In this document: positions 12,201 through 24,762 of the stretch, piece by piece
Numbering within the stretch: position 1 is the first letter of the stretch
Layout: the number at the start of each line of letters is the position of its first letter
Source: Scortum barcoo
Lineage: Eukaryota > Chordata > Actinopteri > Centrarchiformes > Terapontidae
Length of the DNA stretch: 64,000 nt
Direction of reading: 5' to 3'
Assembly (NCBI GenBank): GCA_023238725.1
Contig: CM041531.1
Span: 1,623,102-1,687,101, forward strand
Translations under genes and position numbers: made by a program
The notes under the pieces: generated by a model
What the model saw: only the letters and a program-made list of their open reading frames with translations
Databases searched by the model: none
Told to the model about the DNA's origin: nothing

Positions 12201-15200
12201 GATGATCAGTCAGAAAAAAAGAAGTTGTTTACTCATCATTCAGATCGTACGTGAATCCTACAGCTGTGAAATCACACCGCGTACATAGCAGCTTGTCATG
12301 TTATGTCATTTTAAAGATGCTTTTATGAAATGGTGTTTTATTCACCGTGTTTTGTGTCTACATTTGTTGAAAATGTGAATTTGCATTTCTAATAAGTTAA
12401 ATAGTCCAAATATTGGTATTGGCCTTGTGTTGGATTGGCCTGTTGGTCTTTATGTGTATTTATAAGATAAATTAGCTGCTATTCTCGATTCACATTCATC
12501 ATTTTCTTGTAGGTTTTTCTTCTGTTGAAACATTCACCAACAGAAATTTGGCTGTAAAAAAAAAAACTGCACACTTTGACTTTCCCAGCTGCTCTTTTTA
12601 AACTGCCATTGTTTCATGTTTAACCCTGAATATTTTGAGGAAAAAGTGTACCTGAAAATGTACACGAGCATTGGAGAAGCAGGTTATGTTACAGGATTAA
12701 AGTGCTCAATTACATTTGAAAAACTAAAGTGTAAATCTTGTTTTCAATGGATGAAACTTTCTATCAGAGAAATATTCCAAATGAACAAAAGCTCTCAGAT
12801 ATCTGAAGATGGAAACATGAAACTCAGACGTTCACAGCAGGTGAAACAGCAGGTCTGCTTGTCCGAGAGCACACATCAAGAAAAACCTCGTCCTCCTGCA
12901 GCTCATCCAAACGGGCAGGTGATGTCTTATAAAAACATCTCACAGGCTCTGATGAATCAACAGACGAGAGGAGATGCTGAGAAATCGACAATCTGCACTA
13001 CAAAGGCTGCGAATGAAGAGCTGCTCCTCTTCAACACTCAAATATAAAAACCTTTCTCATTGTCCACGTTTCTAAACTAACACAGTCACCCAGTGAGCAG
13101 CAGCAGCGACCTTTGCCCCGTCTGCCTACCTGATATTTCCTCAGTGACGCTGAAAACGTGGAGTTGTAAATCCAAGTTCAGCTGCAAACCGAGCTCTTCC
13201 TCCTCCTCCTCTTTCGGGGCTCTCTGACAATAAACTCCAGAGCTCTTTTCTCTCTCTCAGCAGACTTTTGTCCCAATTCTTCAACCTCTGTCGCTGCTTC
13301 ATGCCCTCCTTTCCTTCCCTCTACTGCTCTCCTCCCACCGCTCCTCCTCCTCCTGCACAAACACGCCATAAATCGCCTCCACCTCCTCCTAGGGAAACAG
13401 CTCTGATTTCAGCCCCCCCTCTCCTCTCCTCTCCTCCCCGGGCTTTTACTGAAACAAGTTCAGCTCCGTCAGACAGATGGGAGGAGAAAGGTGGAAAGAG
13501 GAGAAATGAGAGGGAGAAAGGAGAGGTGTCACCTTACATACTGTCAGGAATAATAGAGAGGAGCTTTGTGGGCTTTTTTTAAAGCTGTGGAATGCAAAAG
13601 TCTGCAGGAAAGAAAAGAAAAGGTTCAGATTTGGTGTTTGCAGGAGGCCCAGCGTGACTTCTGATGAGGATTTCTGCACAACATTGTTCACTTTTCTCCA
13701 GTGCAGCATCACCTGTAGCAGCAGGGAATACAGCAAACGTTCATCTTTCTCCACAATGAAGCCTTTTTAAACTCAGCCAGTCCATCCTGCAGGAGTTTAC
13801 ACAGGTCTGTCTGAAGGGCAACCATGTGGACCAGGCTGATATCTGTCTAAAATTAACTAACATGAGCTAAAATTAGCCTGATCATACCCAACATAAAAAA
13901 TACTGCAGCAGCAAAATGTGTTGACTTGAGTAACGGTGCGTTTCACTACCTCCGAATTCTGCTTTTGTTGTGTTAGTTTTACAAAGTCCTGCTTTAAAGG
14001 ACTTAAAAACACAGTATGTCCCTCCGACATGCAAAGTAAAAGTTTTGCTGAAGTTGGGATCTCTTTGTCAAAATAACCCCAACCAATCAGATTGTTTCTT
14101 TGCAGGGAAACACCTCAATACATCATCTTCCTCAAACACAGCCAAAGAAGAGAAGAAGAGCAAAGACAAATAAACATTTATTTATTGTTCAGCTGTGGCA
14201 GAAAACGATGAGAGCCAAGCTAAGAAAAATGGTTTTATCAGATCAGATTAAAAATAGTTCTGGTTGTCTCTTGATCTGATGGAGTTAAAGATTAAAGTTA
14301 CTCTGGGACGAAGCAGAGACTTACGTTAAACCGCCACAGTTTAATGCCCCACGTCTATCAGTGTGCACATGTGGATTATTTGGACCTTTCAGCAAAGCGA
14401 GCATCAAACAAGATGAATGAACTTAATAGCAGCCATTTCAATCATGAAAATAGTTTCTGAGCAGGTTTCACATAAGAAAGAAAACAGTGGAGATGAAGTT
14501 TGTATTGTTGACATCATCAGCTGTGTTCATGAACTCCACCATCGTCAAACAGTGACTAATCAAGATTTAAAGAAGCTGAAGTGCCGCAGGTTCAGCTCCT
14601 GTTTGACCTGTAACCTGTGCAGGAAACTGGCCCTTGATGTTGACTTCCTCTCACTGTGACTTGCACACTTCCTGACCTGGTGAAGACGAAGCTCAACAAA
14701 CAGCTGGACTACCTGCAGCGTTTCGCTCACAGCTCTGAATCTGCCAACATGATCTCACTCGGGGTGAATCGTCCGGTGTTTTCCTGAGCTCGGAGGCACC
14801 AAAGGTAAATTCCACATTAACAGAAGTATGATGAGGGAGTGACGCTTTAATCGCAGAGCACACAGAGCTGCAGTGTTTTGGCGGTGGAGGGTGGAGGGCC
14901 GGTCGGGGCACGCTGCATGCCTGAGCTAACGAAGCTCTGCTGATGGATGCTTCATTAATGACGGGGATCAGCGGGGGAGGATGGGAACCGACTGCAGCTC
15001 TTATCTCTTCTCCAGAAACGACTCGCACTCCGTGTGAAGACGCAGCCTCGCCTCGGGGGAAACTCTACACTGCACAGAGCGATGCCAGGAACATCTGTAA
15101 TCACCTGCTGTAATGTAAACTGTGTGCAGAGCTGCAGGCGAAGGACTGTTCAGGACATAACTTTAAATTATTCTCAGTGACAGACACCAGATCAATAATA

Positions 15201-17539
15201 CAAAATCTCTCACCGCAATCCTTGTTTAAGAGAAAACGGCGTCAATCTATGGTTACGGAGAGCGAAATCCTCCTTTTAAGACAGCCTCTTAAAATGCTCG
15301 CTCAGGTTTCATGTTCATATTCAAAGATCAGTAACACACACTCTGCGAAGACGTCAGCACTTCATAATTTCTAAAGCAGGAGAACATTCAATAGTTTCCA
15401 TCTTTCGACAAATCCCACGAAAAGAAACAAACAGTGAACGTATCGACTGACAAAGACTGATATCTCTTCTTCCTCTGAGCCTCAGAGCCTCATCGTCCAA
15501 CAGAAACTATTAGAAACTCGTAAATGAGACCAAACTGTCGTCACTGCATGTGAGGAGTGTTTGAATATTTTACAGGAAGTCAGAAAGTATTGAGAGACGG
15601 ACTAACGTGTTGTTGGTTCTGTTGACAGAAAAATATAAAATAAGCCTTTACTTTCCCGAGCATATGAAATATATACGATATGAAAGTCCAATATCAGATT
15701 CTTGAAAGTTTCTCAGGTTGTGTGAAACTAAAGTCTAACTTACGTTAGAGTTATGAGGCAATGCAGCGCTAACGTTGTGATGTAGTCGACGCTATGCAGG
15801 GAAACTTGATGTTGACTGATGAATTAGGCACCATTTTCATGTTAACCTCTTTTCATTTTGCCAATCATGTCTCTGAGAGATGATGGCAATAAAACGCTGA
15901 CATGTTTTTGCAAAATAGGTTTTGTTGCAGTTGATCTTAGAAACAAGTCCACCATCTTTCTTTAAATCACTTTGGGTGTATTCAATATTTAACCAAGACT
16001 CCTGAACTTTAACCGAGAGCTGTGAGTTTCTCAGGAGAACCAGAAACCTTTAAATGGAGCTTTAGTTGTTACAATATTGTCGGAAAACTAAAGAGTGCGC
16101 CATGATACTTGTACAGTCACGTTCATTAACAGTATTTCACATGCATATATTTCTTTGCCAACATATTGTCTGTCTCGTGTAGAATATAATTATAACACCA
16201 GTGATGCAGGTTGTGTGGAAACTAACGGCCACCTGGAGCAGTGCAGAAGACTTTTGAAAATGTTGAGCTAAACTTGCATAAAAAGACAGATATGGTTGTT
16301 TCCTGAAGATAAAACAAAGACACTTTTGTCAAAACAACATATCCCATGAGTCTTTGTGTTTAACAGCTGCAGCTCCCGAGTGGCTCTGACGGAGCTACCG
16401 AGGTTAACAAAGAAATCCCTCCTGTCTCTTTAACTTTTTATTTTACAGTAAAGACAGAAAGAAACACAGCGCCGTGAAGCATTATTTCTCCTCTGAGATA
16501 AAACCCGGTTTTAACAAACACAGGTCGGCGGGTCAGCCGCACTTTCAGCTGTTTACTCGAAGAAAAACAGCCTCTTTTTTTACGGCCGGCTGTGAGAGGA
16601 TCAGGTGACCGTCCTCCAGTCGACCTGACAACTTAACACCAACACTTCCCTCCTTGTTACGGGGTCAGAGGTCACTTTACGGGTCCGCTGAGGGGTGTTA
16701 CTGCAGCCTGGTAGCACGTAAACAAGGAGGGAGAGAAAGCTGAAGAGACGAGGCTCCGGTTTCCTTCATGAACATAGAAAGAGTCTGGTGGAGGCCGTGA
16801 GGGGAGGCAGAGGGCAGAGGTGAGGAGCTGGTTTCCCCCCAAACCTGCTGCACCTCCGTCCTCCGACTTCCAGGAACGTCTGGACTCAACTTTCTCGTTA
16901 CCGCGCCACCTTCGACAAAGCGACAATTCCTCATCAGAGTTTCATCAAGAGTGAAAAATGCCCCTGATTTCAATCAGCTTTAAAGCAGGTAAAGATGAAG
17001 GTTTATGGACTGAAATGTTTTTAACATATCAGCAGTAAGTGAGAGAATAAGAAGATAAAACACCTTATTTTACCCTGATCTGTTTCGTTTAAACACGTTT
17101 GAAAGATTCAAACTGAGCATTAAAGTCAGCTGTTGTTTGGAAACCACGGTCGGTCTGTGTCACCACGTTAATTCAGTCATTACAGATCAGAAATGTCGGA
17201 ACATTTTTGAACCAACCATGACACTTATGAGGACTTTGCGTTGACTTCAGCAAAGCCAACATGGCAGCGGCGGTGTTGTGTTTATACTACTTTAGTATCG
17301 TGTAGACGGATGTATCCACACACGTGTAGTCAGATGTCCACGTGGACACGAGCTGGTGATGAAGTTTACCTCACAAAGATCCTCTCTCAGCTGGTCAAAG
17401 AGTTAAACATCTCTCAGCTATTACACCTATTTCTGTGAACAACTGCACCATTTTCATGTGAAGACATGAAAAAAATGTCCTCATTGTCAAAGTTAAACTG
17501 ATCATCACAAAGATCAAAGTGCACACGTCACGAATTAAA
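9291..17539. other. Intronic DNA without recognisable genes
   Basis: Mostly unique AT-rich sequence. A 143-codon frame at 12,616-13,047 (+) shows no recognisable domain or splice sites. Pyrimidine-rich DNA occurs at 13,190-13,440. GC-richer blocks at 10,395-10,560 and about 14,850-15,060 are possible regulatory elements. Confidence 0.5.
10395..10560. promoter_or_regulatory. GC-rich candidate regulatory block
   Basis: CpG-dense sequence (ggcggccgcgcctcccggtc at 10,431-10,450) is followed by GATTGG (an inverted CCAAT core), ATTTTAATCC and TTCATTAACG. The surroundings are AT-rich. It could be an enhancer or a minor promoter. No clear exon or donor follows it. Confidence 0.25.
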
Positions 17540-17829
17540 GGTCGCCTCACGATTCGATTATTTAATGATCCTCGATCATCTCAGTTTCAGATTTCTCTCC
17601 ATGCTTTATTTTTCTCCATCAGTACAAACGAGTGTGTCCAAACATCGTGTCTTTTAAAAAAAGCAGCGGTGGTTTGATTTCTTTTGTCTCTTGCAGCTGC
17701 TCTGACATCTTGTTGCGGTTTTAAAATGGAAACACGGCGACTTGACACGTTCTACGTAGCAGCAGCACCAAACTCCAGAAAACTGATCTGATAATCGATT
17801 ATAGACTTTACTGATCGATGAGGAATCAT
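17540..17829. repeat. Interspersed repeat pair A, copy 2 (290 bp)
   Basis: This is the longer copy of the 9,091-9,290 repeat. It contains the extra segment 17,712-17,804, which ends in the palindrome-like ATAATCGATTAT. It starts with gcctcacgattcgattattt and ends near ctgatcgatgaggaatcatt. Part of the segment between could be an internal deletion in copy 1. Confidence 0.75.
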
Positions 17830-18105
17830 TATTTCTCCCATTTTCAATGCTAATTATAAATGAAGCAGCACAGTCTTAATCAATAGGAATGAAATGAAAA
17901 AAACTACAGAAATTAAAAGCGATGAATTAAAAAGCATTTACTGACAAAAAGAGCTCAGCTGCTTTAAATTCAGGACGCACAGATCAGTATTTGATAGAGC
18001 TGCAGAGGACCTCTCCATCTCTTTCAGTGTAAACATGTGCTGCCCTCTGGCTCCGTGCTGCCCACCCACACCGACTGTATAAATAATACGACAATAGACC
18101 CGCAG

Positions 18106-18108
<3 letters not shown>

Positions 18109-18141
<33 letters not shown>
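18109..18141. repeat. (AC)n microsatellite
   Basis: A perfect run of about 16 AC units follows CGCAGTTT. Confidence 0.95.
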
Positions 18142-18142
<1 letters not shown>

Positions 18143-19165
18143 GAGCTCTTCTGTCTGTTTCACGGTGCTCCAGCTGCCTACACACTGCAGTTTCATGCAT
18201 ACACAGTCCGCTTCAGGACAGTCGAGTGGGTCAGAGGTTCTGCTGAGACTCTATTATAAGCTGCAGATCCACCAGCTGTTTGTGAGGTTTATAATGTCCT
18301 GCACAGCAAACATACCATAATATGTCTGCGGGGGTTTATAGGGAGCGCCGATCGATACAGATGACTCAAAGATTGCTCGGCCGGTTGCTTTTTAAAACTT
18401 ACTTTCTTGGAAAAAAAAAAACTTCATGAGATGACTCTCCTCCTTCTGGAATAAAACAGCATGAACTCGAAAGAAAAAAGAAAGTTGCTGCAACATTCAG
18501 TACGGCAAGCCAAGCAGTCCAAATACACGCAATTTTTCATTTTACTACTGCATCCAAGATGTGAAATTTTACAAATGTAAAAAACATTTCCAAACACAAA
18601 CATCTGCACCTCCATCAGCTGGCAAACAGCGAAGCATCGATAATCATGTAATCGATTATTACATGCTCTAAACTAACAGGTTTCCTTTTCATTTTACTGT
18701 TGTGATTTATGAATTTTCATTTTCTATTACAACACGCTAACAGCAGTATCACAGAAGAGGCATCCTGATAACTTCCGGCATCACGTCACTTTGCGTCACG
18801 ACGACTGAATGAGAGACGACCGCTGTGTGATGAGTTTATCTTCACTGTGAACTTTTGAAGAAAACACAATCCCTCAGCCTCAGGTGTCTTTTGTCATCTC
18901 CAGGTGTGACACTATGCAAACACTTTAGCATTAAGCTGAAGCAGACGAGGCACCGCTCTGACTGATGAAAGCGGAGTCTGATAAGCTGAGTCTAAAATGT
19001 CCCACACTGGCCACCGTAGGCTTGGTTGGATGAGACTACAGATTCAGAGGGGAGCTGTTTGTGATTTGACTCTTTAAAGATCAGAGTCCAGACCTGCATG
19101 GATTTTCTCCTCCTTAGTGTTTTTGTTGGAAACAGCAGTAAAATGAAAAACCTTGGATCCTGGAG

Positions 19166-19292
19166 GCACCGGCTGAAGCTGAAGCTCAGCGGAGGCCGAG
19201 CGAGAGCCCGAAGGCGGCGAAGCTCCCAGCTGCTCTTTCCCCGACCTCGGCTCAGATAACAGGCTCGGTCCGAGGCTCCGGGTCGCTCCGCC
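19166..19292. promoter_or_regulatory. CpG-rich block, possible alternative promoter
   Basis: About 14 CG dinucleotides fall in roughly 130 bases, in otherwise CpG-poor DNA. Both strands keep open frames here (122 and 79 codons on minus), which is expected of GC-rich DNA. I found no consensus donor immediately downstream on either strand, so an alternative first exon is only a possibility. Confidence 0.3.
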
Positions 19293-20200
19293 TGCTGCTC
19301 TCTGCCCACACACTCAGTCCACTCCTCCTCTGAGTAACCATAACGACGTCTCATTACCAAAACTGTCTCCTGATTTCATGGCACTAAACCAGAGAACGTT
19401 CACTCATTTAAAAGGTTATTTCCTCCTGATTTGTTGATGTTCTTTGCTCAGAAAGAGGCCGAACGTCCATCCAACATCTGCCTCAGCTGGTTCAAACTCT
19501 ACATCGACGCTTTGTGATGATTACACTGAAAATGACTCCTCGAATATCTGAGAAGTTTGTGAATCAATAAAAAGCTCTGTGATATCACTGCAAACAAAAG
19601 ATGAGCTGACCCTCTTCCAAAAACATCTTTCTCCAATAACTGCGATGCTCAAATTATTTAAATATATAAAATGTCCAAAAGTAAAAGAAAAGGGAGTCAA
19701 ATCTTCAGAATAAAACTTTTAATAACTTTAATATAACAACTTTACTGCTGCTGAGGACCAAAAGTATTTGCAAAGTAAAATAGACGTATGATTTATTTGT
19801 TTTGTAGCTCATAAAAGTTTATTTCACATTCGGTTTTAAATTCTTTTAAATGATTTCTCACAGAAAATTATTTTCATATTTAACTTCAGCAGCGATAAAA
19901 ACTGAAGCTGAACTTTTAAATAAATATGAAATATCTCACGCACATCGCGCATCTTTTTAATTTAAGTTTTGACTGAACAATTTAATTTCACTTCGTCTGT
20001 CCTGTCCTGCAGCAGAAAAACCAGAACTGGGTCATTTTCACATTTTTAAATCAGAAATGTGAAAAATCAGAGGGAGAGATTTTTACAGATCAGAGCCACC
20101 ACTCAGGGCGGAAAAGTTCAATCAGACGATTGTCTTCCTGCAAGTGTGAAGGATTCTCATCTAAACCTACAGAAACAGAGAGCGTGGCCTTTTGCATAAA

Positions 20201-20336
20201 CACACACACACACACACTGTTAACCTCTCTGCAGCTTCTTCTTGTCGTCTCGTCTCTAATAAGCTGCTCTCTGTGCTGTCACGGCTGTCAGTCATCAGTG
20301 CTAACAGGAGCAGAGACAGCAATGCCGACACACGCT

Positions 20337-20371
<35 letters not shown>
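20201..20371. repeat. Two (CA)n runs (20,201-20,217 and 20,340-20,371)
   Basis: Two perfect CA tracts lie 122 bp apart and flank unique sequence. Confidence 0.9.
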
Positions 20372-20372
<1 letters not shown>

Positions 20373-20727
20373 CAGGCTGCAGACATGTGATGTGAAAGTT
20401 TTGGTTACATCCACTCGACTGCTTCTACCTGCAGTGAAACACCCACCAGGTTAAACCTCCTCTTAAATGAATGAATGAATTTAAATGTGACACAATAACA
20501 ATAAAGACAAACTGAATCAACTGTCTGAGTTTTATAAAAGCTAATATCTACCTGTTCTTTCAATTTAAGCTTCCCTTCAATAAAGGAAAGAAAAATAAAT
20601 CATTCATACCTGTAACCCTGAAAAACAACTTTTCTTCTGAAAAATAATAAATTGGCTTTATTAACTCTAACAATAGAAATGTATCTCTGTTTAATCTCTT
20701 TTTTTAGCTTTTTGCACAGTAAAATTA

Positions 20728-20916
20728 CAAAAAACCTGTCACATCGTAATAAATCTCCTTTACTGAAAAATACTTCTGAACAACCATCTGGGAGCGACTT
20801 AGATTTTTTACTCTGAACAATATTTGAATTATTTTATAATATAACAAATCATTAATTTCACAGCTTTGGACTTCAGAAAACTGTGTATTAGTGTGATCGT
20901 AGTAACCGGCCTTATT
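20728..20916 (-). mobile_element. LINE ORF2 C-terminus relic, copy 1
   Basis: The minus-strand frame reads GYYDHTNTQF, then EINDLLYYKIIQILF and KYFSVKEIYYDVTGF. Fish non-LTR retrotransposons show this pattern after the reverse transcriptase domain: a HTN.LF motif, LNDLVYFK, then FSVRES.Y.LRG. A homologous relic in the opposite orientation lies at 31,926-32,096. The relic is cut at both ends, and no catalytic part remains. Confidence 0.6.
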
Positions 20917-22029
20917 GATAAGACGTATTTGCTTTGGATCAGAGCCGACGTGGAGAGGAGGACGGACAGACACGTCTTTAACAGATTTCTCTGTCAGACA
21001 ATGGAGTGGTCAACAGTCAACAGCGACTTTAACAGTTTAAAAGTGACCACAAACTTTTCCTAACCAAGTTGTTTTTGTGCCAAAACTTAACCAACCCTTC
21101 ACCAAGAGGGTGTCAGATCAGAAAACCAGAAACAGAAACCTCTGTGAGTCGGTTTTCCCACCACGAGCAGTTGCAGCACATCGGTTATAGCTGCTGCTGA
21201 GAGTCACATCCAGCGAAAAGGGAGAAATGTGTGGAAATACACTTGGTAGCATGTCGCTCATTATGAGTCTAACAGGAGTCTGACGGGCAGGTGTGCCAGA
21301 TTTAACCCGAACAACAACCAGAGAGGACGACTGAGAGGAAGCGAAAAGGGAGAAATCAACCTGAACTGCACGAGAGGCTTTGGAAGAGTGATTAGGACAT
21401 GAAAAGACAAAAAATACACTAGAAGTCTTGTCATGATACAAAAATATGGATATCTAATAAATTGACAGTGTCGCCTATTTAACTGTTGGAAAAGTTGTCT
21501 GATTTGTCATTTTTCTTGCAGGTCGACTCCTCAGCTATATATATATAAAATATAAGAGAAATATCACATTTCTTTTAAAAAATAAACAATCAATATTTTC
21601 TCTTCAGGTCCTTAAAAATAACTAAATGATCTAATTAACTAATCTCACTGTAGGAGAGAAGAGAGACCAAAAAAGCACTTTTAATACCTGAGTACTGATA
21701 GTGAGAAAAATCAGTATTTAAATCAAATATTCAGAATCAATATGCATAAAAAAAAATCAATATTGTTGACAACAATACGAGGAAGCAGGAGGAGACTCTC
21801 CTGTAAAATCTGAGCATGATGTCAAATCTAAAAATAAAACTTTATTAGTCATCCATCCTCTGATCCGCTGAAGAGCCAAAGGTCACCAAGATTTTAAAAT
21901 ACTCAAAATACTGTTAGTATTGACCCTGTAAAGGTCTGATAGATAATCAAACTCATTATCAGAGCTCCTGTAGAAACTCATTTATTTTCTGTGCACAAAC
22001 AGGATGTTACTGTCACAGTAGTCGCAGTA

Positions 22030-22330
22030 ACACGCTGTCTTTGCTGACCGGAGGAAGACGCCTCATTAATATCTCACTAAGTGGACCGGACCTCGTCTTC
22101 TCCTGATGCACCGTTGTTCACGTCCACCATCTGCATTTCAGAGCACATCCTCATTGCACTTTGATGCTGTGAGGCCTCATTGGGCTCCCGTTAATGTGGT
22201 GAGTCACATGCTGCTATTTCTGTCCGGGGCACATTAACGCTGCCGTGACAGAGGCGCCCTCCTGCTCTCAGGCCGAGGTCCGCTCAGGACACAGGTGTCA
22301 AAATAAAAGCTGCGTCAGGCCACTTTCTCT
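22030..22330. promoter_or_regulatory. Possible conserved non-coding block
   Basis: Complex sequence carries many homeodomain and basic-leucine-zipper-like cores (CATTAATATC, GTTAATGTGG, TGAGTCACAT, ACATTAACGC). It has balanced base composition and no repeat similarity that I can see. The call rests on appearance only. Confidence 0.2.
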
Positions 22331-22929
22331 TTTTATTCAGCTGACAGGTCGTGTCTCAGTTTGGAGGAATCGCCTCATGATTTATAGATGTGGGGGATTT
22401 GTTTGTCATCTCATTTAAAATCTTTCTAATTTATAAGAAAGTCTTTGTCAGAGCTGACTTTACTGTGACGGACATTTTGACAAAAGAAAACTTCTGTGTT
22501 TTCCAGTCTGTCGGCTCAGTCAGCTGTGAACTGTAACGTCATTAAACAAATAAAATCACAGCCATATTTTTTTTTTCCTGCAAAGTCGACATTTTGGAGA
22601 TTTTTTTTTAATCAAAGATCATCAATCATCCAAGAGTCTGAAGAAAGTCAGCTGGACTTGACGTTTCAGCTTTCATTCAAATTTCAAATTTCTTATAAAT
22701 TATCGAACTATCATGATGATAATAACCAGACCAGGAGTTTAATTTGATGAATACAAGTGTGTTCGACAGGACAAGAAGAAAATAATGTTTTCTAATCACT
22801 GATTCTGCTTCTTGCGTGTCGTTCTTTTCTTTCTTTTCTGACATAAACATGTAGTTTTGTCTTGGATGTAAGAAAATATTTGTTTTATCCGACCGAACGG
22901 TCAAAAAGCCAAAAAGATATTTAGTGATG

Positions 22930-23075
22930 TTAGAGATTCCAGAGAAAGTTTGGCGTTTTTGCCTGAAAAATTATTAACATAATCAATTGATTCCTAAAAT
23001 AACTGATTCATACTCTGCCTGTTGAAAATCAATTAAGTGACTCATCGCTGCAGCTTTAAAATTGAATCTTATTTG
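22930..23075. repeat. Teleost interspersed repeat relic (ATCGATTA-type)
   Basis: The motif order is tttttgcctgaaaaattatt, aatcaattgattcc, then gaaaatcaattaagtgactc and tcgctgcagctttaaa. It resembles a common teleost repeat that ends in '...ACTAATCGTTGCAGCTCTA'. It is diverged, and the family is uncertain (possibly hAT-derived). Confidence 0.4.
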
Positions 23076-23536
23076 TGTTGTTGCATCTGATCCATCTTTA
23101 ACCTTCACCAGAGCAGCTCACAGATCAGCTGGTTTTATTATCCACCAACAAAAAGCAAAGATTTCTCCAACTCTGTGTTTTTTCATCCAACACATGTGAG
23201 CGAAGGAGGCTGCAGGCTTTGTCCCGTATCCATGGTGAATGAGCGGAGATCTCACTGCGGCCGCCAAAAGATTTTAATATTCGGTTCATCCTGTTTTAAC
23301 CCATTTTAACAATTATGCAACAGCAAACAGACCCACAAAAGCTGTGAAATTCAATTTCACCCCCCTCAAGTCCCTCCAACCGTCCCCTTTGGCTGCTGAT
23401 CTACAGAAATCCTGTCCCGCCGCGGTGAATCACAACGTGCTGAGAGGCCTTCGTTTTTAAGAAGGCTGCTTCAGGATCTGATTTTAGATTGTGGCAGTTC
23501 CCCGGCTTCGAACGTCAGAACAGAGGGCGAGCGAGG

Positions 23537-23545
<9 letters not shown>

Positions 23546-23613
<68 letters not shown>
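23546..23613. repeat. (GA)n microsatellite
   Basis: A perfect run of about 34 AG/GA units is followed by GGGGGGAGG. The homopurine strand could form H-DNA. Confidence 0.95.
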
Positions 23614-23618
<5 letters not shown>

Positions 23619-23729
23619 AGGTGGAGGTAAATGATTAAGTATAGTTGTGAGTTCATTTCCCCCGCGGAGACCCGGCTCCATTTCTTCCCATCCACCAACA
23701 GAGATTCATCTCTCTGACAGCGAGGGGCA

Positions 23730-23751
23730 TGTGTGTGTGTGTGTGTGTGTG
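23730..23751. repeat. (TG)n microsatellite
   Basis: A perfect TG run of 11 units lies about 115 bp after the GA array. Confidence 0.9.
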
Positions 23752-24217
23752 ATAGCAGATACAGCGAGGGGAAGCGGCAACATCCATTAATAAAAGCCTT
23801 CCACTGTACGAATCACATGTTGTCTCTCTCAATCTTCGTTCGTCACTCTCTCCCGTCCCTCCGTCAATCTTCCCCTCTCATTTCTTCAGCAGTCACAACA
23901 AATGCAGTGGACGGGAGACCTCATCAGTTACTCTCCATGAAGAAGAGGACCGCGAGGCACTCTGGGGGCGTTTGTTTGCAGTTAAACGCCTTTTTTTCAC
24001 ATCCAGTATTTTTACGAGCAGTTGGCTAATCAGATATTAACAGTTGAAGGTAAGCGAAGGATCTATTAACATGTCAGCTGCACTTTGTGCTCATATAACT
24101 GAGGCTGCTGATTGTTGGTATTTTCAATTAATTTATCCTCTATTTTTCAATTTATTGATTAATTCAGGATCAGTTACTCTTCAAAGCATAAAAAAATAAA
24201 TCAGCCATTAGGAGCAA

Positions 24218-24762
24218 AAATGTCTGTTTAATAGTCGCATTTGGACCACAGGAAGTTTCTCTGTAGAGGAGTTCAGACCTTTTCCTCCACAGGGACCAGG
24301 GTCTAAATGAAGTTCAGGGACATTAATTTTACCCCCAAAAAGTCCCTGCTCGGGGGGTCATACTTTTCAAAAAGTACAGGACCTTTGACTGAACATTTCT
24401 GATTGGTGGACTATTCCCAGCATTTTATTTTGAAAAGCCTGCCTGCATCCTCAAACAAACTGTATTTACGGTTTGTTTCTGTCGGACGTGGACACGGAGC
24501 AGAAGAAGGTCTACGACAGACAGGAGCGACCAAGTCCAGGCCTTACTGAGTATTTATGCTGAGGAGGAAATCCAGCGCAGCAGAAATGACGTGTAAAAAC
24601 AGCCGTCGCTTTCTCAAACGTCAGCGGACTAATCTGCCTGATCTTCACGGGTCTTTAGACCACGGTGGAAATAAAGACAACGGGGAGACTGCAGGACAAC
24701 AACGGGCTGCAGGAAGATTTTTAGCTCAGGAAGAAAATTCATGGGAATAGAAGTTCAGAGTA
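24218..24762 (+). mobile_element. Repeat family B, copy 1, with Myb/SANT-like remnant
   Basis: It shares long near-identical stretches with 39,178-39,660 (opposite strand) and 42,013-42,310. Landmarks in order are ttggaccacaggaa, cagggaccagggtctaaatg, gtccctgctcggggg, tttcaaaaagtacaggacct, a coding-like centre, and gattttta...attcatgggaata. The centre (about 24,485-24,640) reads VDTEQKKVYD, then LLSIYAEEEIQR-like and KNSRRFLKRQR in shifted frames. That resembles the Myb/SANT-like DNA-binding domain of PIF/Harbinger elements or of host MSANTD-type proteins. An inserted base near the Trp breaks the frame. Confidence 0.6.

Larger units (their letters stand above)
17830..24217. other. Intronic DNA with repeats and one CpG-rich block
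   Basis: This holds CA runs (18,109; 20,201; 20,340), a CpG-rich block at 19,166-19,292, a LINE ORF2 relic at 20,728-20,916, a possible conserved block at 22,030-22,330, an ATCGATTA-type repeat near 22,930-23,075, and GA and TG arrays at 23,546 and 23,730. I see no gene of its own. Confidence 0.5.

Noticed and set aside
12616..13047. A 143-codon plus-strand frame
   Set aside because: It shows no recognisable family, no splice context and no promoter-like sequence. A length like this occurs by chance in 64 kb.
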